Shown here: positions 1 through 6,590 of the stretch, piece after piece | How the letters are laid out: each line of letters begins with the position of its first letter | Numbering within the stretch: position 1 is the first letter of the stretch | Assembly (NCBI RefSeq): GCF_014656075.1 | Contig: NZ_BNBS01000069.1 | Span: 1-43,604, forward strand | DNA: 43,604 bases | Direction of reading: 5' to 3' | Source of the DNA: Streptomyces hydrogenans | Lineage (GTDB): Bacteria; Actinomycetota; Actinomycetes; Streptomycetales; Streptomycetaceae | Notes under the pieces: generated by a model | Database searches by the model: none | Seen by the model: only the letters and a program-made list of their open reading frames with translations | What the model was told of the DNA's origin: nothing | Position numbers and translations under genes: made by a program

Positions 1-681
1 CGCCGCGCCACCCGCAGGGCGACCGCGCCGGTGACCCCGGCCGCCGCGCCGGCCCCGGCCCCGGCCCCGTCCGCGTCCGCGGAGCCGGAGCCGGTCGTCG
101 AGGCCGCGCCCGAGCCGGTCGTCGAGGTCGTCGAGGAGACCGTCGAGGCGGCCCCCGCCCCGCGGGCCCGTCGTCGCGCCACCCGTCGCGCCACCTCCCC
201 GGTCGTCGCGACCGGCGAGCAGGCCGCCGAGGCCGAGGTCGTCGTCGCGACCCCGGAGCCGGAGGCCGTACCGGCGCCGGAGCCGGTCGTCGAGGCCGCG
301 CCCGAGCCGGTCGTCGAGCCCGTCGTCGAGGAGGCCCCCGTGGCCGCCGCGCCGCGTGCCCGCCGCCGGGTGGTCCGCAAGGCCACGGCCCCGGCCGGTG
401 CCCCCGCCGGCGCCGAGGCCACCGAGATCGTGGTGGCCGCGGCCGCCCCGGTCGAGGAGCCCGTCGCGGACGCCGAGCCGGTCGCGGAGCAGGTCGCCGA
501 GGAGTCCGAGGCCGCCCCGGCGGCCAAGAAGGCCGCCCGGAAGACCGCGAAGAAGGCCACCGCCAAGAAGGCCGCCACCAAGAAGACGGCGGCCAAGAAG
601 ACGGTGGCGAAGAAGACGACCGCCAAGAAGGCCCCGGCCAAGAAGGCGGCCGAGAAGACCGCGGCCCCGGCCCAGGACTGA
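1..681 (+). CDS. RNase E/G family ribonuclease, C-terminal tail (5' partial)
   Basis: Only the last 226 codons are present; the gene enters from the left edge. The visible part is a disordered tail with no catalytic domain. Acidic, proline-rich stretches (EPVVEAAPEPVVE and variants) alternate with basic patches (RARRRATRRAT, RARRRVVRKAT). It ends in about 50 residues of lysine/alanine repeats (AAKKT, AKKAT) like those of histone H1-like proteins. The identity is inferred from position: in Streptomyces a ribonuclease E/G gene precedes rplU, and such enzymes carry long disordered arms that scaffold partners or bind RNA. A perfect 13-bp stem hairpin follows the stop. Because the catalytic core is outside the window, the family call rests on synteny and tail composition. 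Confidence 0.7.
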   Translation, partial: RRATRRATAPVTPAAAPAPAPAPSASAEPEPVVEAAPEPVVEVVEETVEAAPAPRARRRATRRATSPVVATGEQAAEAEVVVATPEPEAVPAPEPVVEAAPEPVVEPVVEEAPVAAAPRARRRVVRKATAPAGAPAGAEATEIVVAAAAPVEEPVADAEPVAEQVAEESEAAPAAKKAARKTAKKATAKKAATKKTAAKKTVAKKTTAKKAPAKKAAEKTAAPAQD

Positions 682-688
682 GCCGGTC

Positions 689-730
689 CCGCCCCGGTGG
701 CGCCCCTTCCGGGGGGTGCCACCGGGGCGG
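689..730 (+). terminator. Hairpin after the RNase E/G gene
   Basis: A perfect 13-bp inverted repeat (arms 689-701 and 718-730) encloses an inner GCCCC/GGGG pairing, starting 8 bases after the stop codon. There is no U-tract. It separates the upstream gene from the rplU promoter. Confidence 0.6.
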
Positions 731-751
731 TCCGCACCCGCACGGGCGAAT

Positions 752-781
752 TTGACCCTCTGTGGCAGGCGCCCGTAACCT
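752..781 (+). promoter_or_regulatory. rplU-rpmA promoter, housekeeping sigma type
   Basis: TTGACC (752-757) and TAACCT (776-781) are separated by 18 bases. Both hexamers are good for the vegetative sigma factor (HrdB) of Streptomyces. The expected start near 788 leaves a leader of about 150 bases before the rplU GTG. Confidence 0.7.
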
Positions 782-787
782 AGACCG

Positions 788-940
788 TCGGCGTGTCTCT
801 GACGCGCCGCGCCTCTGAGCACCCCCCTCCCGCCCGGCGGGAGAGGCCGCTCGTCCGATCCGGTTCGCCGTGGGCCCCCGGGCCCGCGCGTGGGCGGCTG
901 GCGTCAGAGGTCCCCATTACCGAGTGAGAGAGAGATCCGC
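788..940 (+). ncRNA. Structured 5' leader of rplU-rpmA (candidate r-protein autoregulatory element)
   Basis: The leader holds a perfect 9-bp long-range helix, CTCTGACGC (797-805) with GCGTCAGAG (901-909). A competing 7-bp helix pairs CCTCTGA (812-818) with TCAGAGG (904-910), so the same 3' arm has two alternative partners. Between them lies a 6-bp hairpin (827-832 with 838-843). The 3' arm ends 30 bases before the start codon. Ribosomal protein operons often carry such leaders as autoregulatory targets. I know of no named element of this kind in Streptomyces, so function is inference. Confidence 0.4.
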
Positions 941-1261
941 GTGTACGCCATCGTGCGCAGCGGTGGTCGCCAGCACAAGGTTGCTGTCGGCGACATCGTT
1001 GAGGTTGACAAGATTTCCACCGCCAAGCCCGGCGACACGGTCGAGCTCTCGACCCTGCTCGTCGTCGACGGCGACGCCGTGACCAGCGACCCGTGGGTCC
1101 TGGCGGGCATCAAGGTGCAGGCCGAGGTCGTGGACCACACCAAGGGCGCCAAGATCGACATCCTGCGCTACAAGAACAAGACCGGCTACCGCCGTCGCCA
1201 GGGTCACCGTCAGCAGTACACGGCGATCAAGGTCACGTCCATCCCGACGGCCGCGAAGTAA
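941..1261 (+). CDS. rplU: 50S ribosomal protein L21
   Basis: This 106-residue protein of the large ribosomal subunit binds 23S rRNA. It shows the family N-terminus (YAIVRSGGRQHKV) and the C-terminal signature around residues 82-91 (GYRRRQGHRQ). The GTG at 941 gives the usual bacterial length; upstream in-frame codons would add 17 residues not seen in L21. A purine-rich stretch (GAGAGAGAG) lies about 6 bases upstream in place of a classic AGGAGG. It is followed 14 bases later by rpmA, the usual L21-L27 pair, expressed from the promoter at 752-781. Confidence 0.97.
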   Translation: MYAIVRSGGRQHKVAVGDIVEVDKISTAKPGDTVELSTLLVVDGDAVTSDPWVLAGIKVQAEVVDHTKGAKIDILRYKNKTGYRRRQGHRQQYTAIKVTSIPTAAK

Positions 1262-1275
1262 AGAGGGACTGAGCA

Positions 1276-1530
1276 ATGGCACACAAGAAGGGCGCATCGT
1301 CCACCCGGAACGGTCGCGATTCCAACGCCCAGCGGCTCGGCGTGAAGCGCTTCGGCGGTCAGGTCGTCAACGCGGGTGAGATCCTGGTCCGCCAGCGCGG
1401 CACCCACTTCCACCCGGGCTCGGGTGTCGGTCGCGGTGGCGACGACACGCTGTTCGCCCTGCAGGCCGGTTCGGTGCAGTTCGGCACCTTCCGTGGCCGC
1501 AAGGTCGTGAACATCGTTCCGGTCGCCTGA
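1276..1530 (+). CDS. rpmA: 50S ribosomal protein L27
   Basis: The protein is 84 residues, the usual length, beginning MAHKKGASST and containing RLGVKRFGGQ and RQRGTHFHPG typical of L27. L27 sits near the peptidyl-transferase centre, where its flexible N-terminus contacts tRNA. It starts directly with MAHKKG, so no cleaved N-terminal extension of the Firmicute type is seen. An AGAGGGACTGAG stretch just before the ATG supplies the ribosome binding site. It is cotranscribed with rplU and followed by a hairpin terminator at 1546-1587. Confidence 0.97.
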   Translation: MAHKKGASSTRNGRDSNAQRLGVKRFGGQVVNAGEILVRQRGTHFHPGSGVGRGGDDTLFALQAGSVQFGTFRGRKVVNIVPVA

Positions 1531-1545
1531 TCGGACGCTTTGCGG

Positions 1546-1587
1546 AGGCGGACCTCACTTCCCGGCAGGGAAGCGGGTCCGCCTTTC
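1546..1587 (+). terminator. Terminator after rpmA
   Basis: AGGCGGACC (1546-1554) pairs with GGTCCGCCT (1576-1584). Nested inside is CTTCCC/GGGAAG. A short TTT follows. It closes the rplU-rpmA unit and leaves obg with its own upstream region. Confidence 0.7.
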
Positions 1588-1640
1588 GCGTGTTACTAGA
1601 TAGACAATCCCGTACATAGCTTTTCTGGAGGCACAGAACC

Positions 1641-3080
1641 ATGACCACCTTCGTGGACCGCGTCGAGCTGCACGTCGCCGCGGGTAACGGGGGCCACGGC
1701 TGCGCCTCCGTCCATCGGGAGAAGTTCAAGCCGCTCGGCGGTCCCGACGGCGGCAACGGCGGCCGTGGCGGCGACGTGACCCTGGTCGTCGACCAGTCGA
1801 TCACCACCCTGCTCGAGTACCACCACTCGCCGCACCGCAAGGCGACCAACGGCCAGCCCGGCGCCGGCGACAACCGCTCCGGCAAGGACGGCCAGGACCT
1901 CGTCCTGTACGTGCCCGACGGCACCGTCGTCCTCGACAAGGACGGCGAGGTCCTCGCCGACCTCGTCGGCCAGGGCACCACCTTCGTGGCGGGCCAGGGC
2001 GGCCGCGGCGGCCTCGGCAACGCGGCGCTGTCCTCCGCGCGCCGCAAGGCCCCCGGCTTCGCGCTGCTCGGCGAGCCGGGTGAGGCGCGGGACATCGTCC
2101 TGGAGCTGAAGACCGTCGCGGACGTGGCGCTCGTCGGCTACCCCAGCGCCGGCAAGTCCTCGCTGATCTCCGTCCTCTCGGCCGCCAAGCCGAAGATCGC
2201 GGACTACCCCTTCACGACCCTGGTCCCGAACCTCGGCGTGGTGACGGCCGGTTCGACCGTCTACACCATCGCCGACGTCCCCGGCCTCATCCCCGGCGCC
2301 AGCCAGGGCCGCGGCCTCGGCCTGGAGTTCCTGCGCCACGTCGAGCGCTGCTCGGTCCTCGTCCACGTCCTCGACACGGCGACGCTGGAGTCCGACCGCG
2401 ACCCGCTCAGCGACCTCGACGTCATCGAGGAGGAGCTGAAGCAGTACGGCGGCCTCGACGACCGTCCGCGCGTCGTCGTCCTCAACAAGATCGACATCCC
2501 GGACGGCCAGGACCTCGCGGACATGATCCGCCCGGACCTGGAGGAGCGCGGCTACCGCGTCCTCGAGGTCTCCGCGGTCGCCCGCACCGGCCTGAAGGAG
2601 CTCTCCTTCGCCCTCGCCGACATCGTCGGGAAGGCCCGCGCCGCGAAGCCGAAGGAGGAGGCGACCCGCATCGTCATCCGCCCGAAGGCCGTCGACGACG
2701 CCGGCTTCACCGTCACCTTCGACGAGCAGGAGGAGGTGTACCGGGTGCGCGGCGACAAGCCGGAGCGCTGGGTGCGCCAGACCGACTTCAACAACGACGA
2801 GGCCGTCGGCTACCTCGCGGACCGCCTCAACCGCCTCGGCGTCGAGGACGCCCTCCTCAAGGCCGGCGCCCGCGCCGGTGACGGCGTCGCCATCGGCTCC
2901 GAGGAGAACGCGGTCGTCTTCGACTGGGAGCCCACCCTCACGGCCGGCGCCGAGATGCTCGGCCGCCGTGGCGAGGACCACCGCCTGGAGGCCCCCCGCC
3001 CCGCCGCCCAGCGCCGCCGCGACCGCGACGCGGAGCGCGACGACGCGGAGCGCGAGTACGACGAGTTCAACCCGTTCTAG
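1641..3080 (+). CDS. obg: GTPase Obg (ribosome assembly and development)
   Basis: This 479-residue Obg GTPase has all three domains. A glycine-rich Obg fold fills about residues 1-160. The G domain has a P-loop at 166-173 (GYPSAGKS), DVPG and NKID. A C-terminal OCT domain spans about 345-425, followed by a charged tail. Obg acts in 50S subunit assembly and nutrient signalling; in Streptomyces it is reported to affect the onset of sporulation through GTP level. The ATG at 1641 has GGAGG nine bases upstream. The C-terminal tail is rich in arginine and acidic residues, as in other actinobacteria. The gene is separated from rpmA by a terminator and from the convergent deacetylase gene by two hairpins. 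Confidence 0.96.
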   Translation: MTTFVDRVELHVAAGNGGHGCASVHREKFKPLGGPDGGNGGRGGDVTLVVDQSITTLLEYHHSPHRKATNGQPGAGDNRSGKDGQDLVLYVPDGTVVLDKDGEVLADLVGQGTTFVAGQGGRGGLGNAALSSARRKAPGFALLGEPGEARDIVLELKTVADVALVGYPSAGKSSLISVLSAAKPKIADYPFTTLVPNLGVVTAGSTVYTIADVPGLIPGASQGRGLGLEFLRHVERCSVLVHVLDTATLESDRDPLSDLDVIEEELKQYGGLDDRPRVVVLNKIDIPDGQDLADMIRPDLEERGYRVLEVSAVARTGLKELSFALADIVGKARAAKPKEEATRIVIRPKAVDDAGFTVTFDEQEEVYRVRGDKPERWVRQTDFNNDEAVGYLADRLNRLGVEDALLKAGARAGDGVAIGSEENAVVFDWEPTLTAGAEMLGRRGEDHRLEAPRPAAQRRRDRDAERDDAEREYDEFNPF

Positions 3081-3094
3081 CGGGCGGGGCTCCG

Positions 3095-3123
3095 GGCGGA
3101 GCGGGCGCGGAGCCCGTTCCGCC
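3095..3123 (+). terminator. Hairpin directly after obg
   Basis: A 12-bp stem with one G-U pair (3095-3106 with 3112-3123) and a 5-base loop lies 14 bases after the obg stop. Confidence 0.55.
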
Positions 3124-3142
3124 GGGAGTCCTACGAACGACG

Positions 3143-3177
3143 GGAACCCCCGCTCGGCCAGGCCGGGCGGGGGTTCC
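3143..3177. terminator. Bidirectional terminator between obg and the deacetylase gene
   Basis: An 11-bp perfect stem (3143-3153 with 3167-3177) contains a nested CGGCC/GGCCG hairpin. It lies between two convergent stop codons and can serve both strands. Confidence 0.65.
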
Positions 3178-3198
3178 TCGCTGTGCGGGGGAGGGGCG

Positions 3199-5364
3199 TC
3201 AGCTGGTGCGGATGTCGCGGAGCCGGGTGATGCGGGGGGCGCCGTCCAGGCCCATCGTCACGGAGACCGGGGTGTCGGTGCCGACCGTGAGGGCCGCCGC
3301 CGTGCCGACCGTGAGCATCGGGGTGCGGGTGCCCACCGCGGAGGTGTGGCCGCCGGAGATCTCGTACGCCAGGTCCTCCCTGATGCCGGCGGGGACGGCC
3401 ATGACGCCGTTGCCCGAGGAGGCGGTACGGCCGTCGACCAGGCTCACCCGGCCGTACCCGGCCATCTGCGGCTTCGCGACGGTGGTCCACCGCTTGGCGC
3501 GGCCGGCGGCCAGCCGCTCGATGATGACCTCGTCGCTGGCGACGCTCCGGTAGCCGAGGAGCACCGAGCCGTCCGGCGCGGTGATCGCGTCCGGGACGTC
3601 GCCGGGCTGGTGGGCGAAGCGGCGGGTGCCCTTGCGCAGCTCCCCGGTCGGGGTGCGCTGGCTCCAGTGCTCGACCCAGTTGGCGGAGGTGCCGAAGAGG
3701 TGGATGAGGCCGCGTCCGTCGACCGTCGCCGACAGCCCCTCCTGTATGCGCCCGGCCGGCAGGGTCACCCAGGGGGACCACTCGCCGTCGGTCCCGAGGA
3801 TCCGGCTGCTGACGCTCTTGGCGCCGTTGCGCGCGAAGACGTGCACCCGCCCGTCGGAGCCGAGGACCGCCGTCGGCGGGCCCGTCAGCCGGGTCCGCCA
3901 CGGCCTGCTCTCGGGGGAGCCGAGGCTGACCCAGGAGCTCTCGAAGGCTCCCCCCGCGCTCCGCTGACGCAGCATCACGATCTCGCGCCGGTTCGCCCCG
4001 GCGGTGCCCTCCAGGGCGGAGAAGCGCAGGGCGAAGACCAGGTCCCTGCCGTCCTTCGTCCGCACCACGGATATGGAGGGGGCGAGCGGGCCGCCGGCGA
4101 GGTCCTCGGGCGGGCTCTGCCGGCCGGAGAGGTCACCGGTCCAGCGCGCCAGCCGGGTGCCGAGGACGCCGTACACGGTCAGCGCGCCGCCGGCCCCGGC
4201 GACCGCCTTGGGGCCGGAGTTGGGGTAGCGCCGGTGGGTGGAGCGCGCCCACCCCTTCATGGACCTCAGGACCGCGTCCTGGCCGAAGGCGTAGTCGCCG
4301 CAGCCGGACGTGTTGCCGCACTCCCACGAGGGGTCGCCGCCGTAGGCGTTGAGGTACAGCGCCTTCAGCGCGACGGTCGCCGGCGGCAGGTTCTTGGGCC
4401 AGCGCTGGTTGTAGTAGCCGCGGAAGGACTCCGTCTGGAAGGCGGGCGCCTGGGTGCCCCGTCCGGTCCGGCCGCCCCACTCGGCGAGCGCGCGCCAGGC
4501 GAAGAGCCCCGCCGCGGTGTGGTCCGGGTGGTCGGAGAAGCCGTGCTGGTCGCTGCCGCGCGGATGGCGCTCGTCGTGCAGCTGGGTGTCCGGGTCCGGG
4601 TCGAGGGTGCGGACCAGGGTGGGCTTGCGCCGGGACAGCAGGAAGACGAGCGTCTCGATGAGGTCCTTGCGGGTGTACGTGTACTTCTGCTGCACCGTGG
4701 ACTCGGGCGCCGGCTGGGTGGGGAGCGTCACGCCGGGGGTGCTCCACAGTCGCGTCAGATTGACGGTCCGGGCGCCGTTCTTGGCGTGCATCCGCAGGTT
4801 GAGGAAGATCAGCTCGGCGGTCCGGCCGCCGTATTCGAGCCGGTTGACCTCGGCGGTCCGGCCGCCCGGCAGGGGAAGCACGGAGCGTTCCCACGGGGTG
4901 AAGAGCCGGGCTCCCAGCATGAGGGCGTACGCCTGGCGAAGGCCCTGCTGGCGGGAGGATATGTAGGCCGGTATGTCCGGTTCCGGCGTCGGTCGGCCCG
5001 GTATGCCGTTCACCCCGAAGGAGCCGCCGTCCGTCACGTACACGGAGGTCACGGGGATGCCCGCGGAGAGGTTCTGCACGACGTCGGGGTTCATGAAGAA
5101 CAGGTCGTCGTCCGGGTGCGCCACGATCTGCACGACCGCGGGCGCGCCGGCCGCCGCGAAGCCCTCCCGGGTCTCGGCGGTGGCGAGCCGGCGGACCGGC
5201 GTGCGGCCCCCGGCGTCACCGGTCGCCTGGGCCGGGATGTGCGGGGCCGACGGTGTCGTGCTCCCGCAGCCGCTGACGACTCCGGCCACCGTGGCGGCGG
5301 CGGTCGAGGCCAGCAGTGTGCGTCGTGACAGCGTGACGTCGGCGAACGAGCTCCAGCGTCCCAT
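3199..5364 (-). CDS. Tat-exported PIG-L family deacetylase lipoprotein with beta-propeller-like C-terminus
   Basis: This 721-residue protein starts at the ATG at 5364, just after GGGGAG. The N-terminus has a twin-arginine signal (LSRRTLL, residues 12-18) and a lipobox ending at Cys33 (VSGC), so it is probably a Tat-dependent lipoprotein on the outer face of the membrane. Residues about 77-330 form a PIG-L/LmbE zinc deacetylase domain, with AHPDD at 82-86 and DHPDH at 278-282 as metal ligands. The remaining 350 residues show repeated blocks such as DGRVHVFARN and DGRGLIHLFG, typical of PLL-like or sialidase-like propellers that bind glycans. The family removes N-acetyl groups from GlcNAc-type sugars. 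Its neighbours suggest a wall polymer as substrate; the exact substrate is unknown. Confidence 0.85.
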   Translation of the reverse strand: MGRWSSFADVTLSRRTLLASTAAATVAGVVSGCGSTTPSAPHIPAQATGDAGGRTPVRRLATAETREGFAAAGAPAVVQIVAHPDDDLFFMNPDVVQNLSAGIPVTSVYVTDGGSFGVNGIPGRPTPEPDIPAYISSRQQGLRQAYALMLGARLFTPWERSVLPLPGGRTAEVNRLEYGGRTAELIFLNLRMHAKNGARTVNLTRLWSTPGVTLPTQPAPESTVQQKYTYTRKDLIETLVFLLSRRKPTLVRTLDPDPDTQLHDERHPRGSDQHGFSDHPDHTAAGLFAWRALAEWGGRTGRGTQAPAFQTESFRGYYNQRWPKNLPPATVALKALYLNAYGGDPSWECGNTSGCGDYAFGQDAVLRSMKGWARSTHRRYPNSGPKAVAGAGGALTVYGVLGTRLARWTGDLSGRQSPPEDLAGGPLAPSISVVRTKDGRDLVFALRFSALEGTAGANRREIVMLRQRSAGGAFESSWVSLGSPESRPWRTRLTGPPTAVLGSDGRVHVFARNGAKSVSSRILGTDGEWSPWVTLPAGRIQEGLSATVDGRGLIHLFGTSANWVEHWSQRTPTGELRKGTRRFAHQPGDVPDAITAPDGSVLLGYRSVASDEVIIERLAAGRAKRWTTVAKPQMAGYGRVSLVDGRTASSGNGVMAVPAGIREDLAYEISGGHTSAVGTRTPMLTVGTAAALTVGTDTPVSVTMGLDGAPRITRLRDIRTS

Positions 5365-5449
5365 TTCTCCCCGTTGCTTCCTGTGTGGTCCATGGCAAGG
5401 ATCCCTTGAGGAAGAGGGTGAAAAAGCCATGAGGGGTTCACTTGGGGAC

Positions 5450-5463
5450 GTGATTGCGGTCAC
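5450..5463. promoter_or_regulatory. Candidate Crp binding site
   Basis: GTGATTGCGGTCAC fits the GTG-N6-GNCAC motif I recall for Streptomyces Crp. It lies between the divergent deacetylase gene and the glycosyltransferase operon, 87 bases before the deacetylase start and 96 before the GTG of the other gene. Binding is untested. Confidence 0.4.
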
Positions 5464-5505
5464 GCGGTGATCGCCGAGGCGTGACTTGCCAATGGTTCTG
5501 CCCCC

Positions 5506-5534
5506 TTGACACTATGTGGCGCTGACTGTCAGTC
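5506..5534 (+). promoter_or_regulatory. Probable promoter of the glycosyltransferase-Stealth operon, with overlapping dyad
   Basis: TTGACA (5506-5511) is a perfect -35 hexamer. At 17 bases the -10 position reads TCAGTC, which is poor, so activator help is plausible. The inverted repeat GACTG-T-CAGTC (5524-5534) lies over that weak -10 position. Confidence 0.45.
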
Positions 5535-5558
5535 CAGAGTGGAAGCGCGGGATTCGTC

Positions 5559-6590
5559 GTGAGTGACTCACTGCTGCCCTATGCGGTGGGTGCCGCCAAC
5601 CGAGCCCGCCGGGTCGCCGTCCGGATGCGCCGCCGGGTCGAGCGCCTCCACACGGCCCCCGCCTTCGCCAGCGGGATCCGCCCCCGCCCCGCCCTCAAGG
5701 CCGTCCACCTCTCCGTCCTCGGCGGACGGACGCTGAACGTCGCCCTCCTCGCCCCCGCGGCCGTCGACGTCACCGCCGCCCGCGTGGAGTTCGTCCGCGG
5801 CGGCCGCCACCACCGGCTCGACCTCGACGTGGAGCCCCAGGGCGACGGCACCCGCCTCCTCACCGCCACCACGGCCCTGCGGTACACGGACCGCTCCGAC
5901 CTCCCCGACAGCCCCGGCGACCACGGCCCCGGCCGCGCCGGCGTGGCCCTCTCGGGCGGCCTCTGGCGCATCGGCGTGGTGCTCACCGGCGCCGACGGGC
6001 GCGAGGTGCGCGCCGGGGTCGGCGCCGTGACCCTCCCCGCCACCGACGGCCCGACGGCCCCGGTCTCGCCCTCGCCCGACAGCGGCGCCCACTTCCGGAT
6101 CATGCGCTCGGTCGACGGCTTCGCCGTCCTGAAGGTGCGCGCCCCCGTGCACCAGGCCGAACTCGACCGCTTCGACCTCCGCTGGGACCGCATCGTCGTC
6201 CACGGCCGGCTCATCGCCCGCCAGGGACCGACCTCCGCCTACACCGCCCAGGCCGTCCGCCGCGGCGGCGGCACGGTGGTCCAGGCCGCCCCCCTGGAAT
6301 GGGAGGGCGATGCGTTCACCTTCGACGTACCCCTGGCCGAGATGGTGGCCGGCGGGCGCTCCTACCGCTGGGACATGCAGCTCCAGCACGGGCGCACCGG
6401 CCTCAAGATCGGCCGGAGGCTCACGGACGTGAGGCGGCGCCATCAGGTGATCCGCACCACGTTCAGGATCATCGCCCTGGAAGACGGCACGCTCCTCCGA
6501 GCGCATGCCTACATCACGTCGGCCGGAGCGCTCGCCGTTTCCTGCGTCGCGTTCGAAGGCGCCCCCGCCGGCGCAGAGGAAGTCGCATGA
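5559..6590 (+). CDS. Unknown protein translationally coupled to the GT4-Stealth gene
   Basis: The 343-residue product has no signal peptide or membrane segment. After a very basic N-terminus (residues 14-30, RARRVAVRMRRRVERL) the sequence looks all-beta, with two similar halves: LSVLGGRTLNVALL near residue 50 and DGFAVLKVRAP near 188. The two halves suggest tandem beta-sandwich domains. I do not recognise a named family. The stop overlaps the next ATG (ATGA), so it is cotranslated with the GT4-Stealth enzyme and may act as its partner, acceptor-binding or membrane-tethering factor. It starts at the GTG at 5559, downstream of the TTGACA element; no strong ribosome binding site is seen. Confidence 0.75.
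   Translation: MSDSLLPYAVGAANRARRVAVRMRRRVERLHTAPAFASGIRPRPALKAVHLSVLGGRTLNVALLAPAAVDVTAARVEFVRGGRHHRLDLDVEPQGDGTRLLTATTALRYTDRSDLPDSPGDHGPGRAGVALSGGLWRIGVVLTGADGREVRAGVGAVTLPATDGPTAPVSPSPDSGAHFRIMRSVDGFAVLKVRAPVHQAELDRFDLRWDRIVVHGRLIARQGPTSAYTAQAVRRGGGTVVQAAPLEWEGDAFTFDVPLAEMVAGGRSYRWDMQLQHGRTGLKIGRRLTDVRRRHQVIRTTFRIIALEDGTLLRAHAYITSAGALAVSCVAFEGAPAGAEEVA

Noticed and set aside
2878..5328. 816-codon frame on the plus strand
   Set aside because: It is a shadow of the obg end and of the deacetylase gene on the other strand, glycine/arginine-rich with no motif, while the deacetylase has clear domains.
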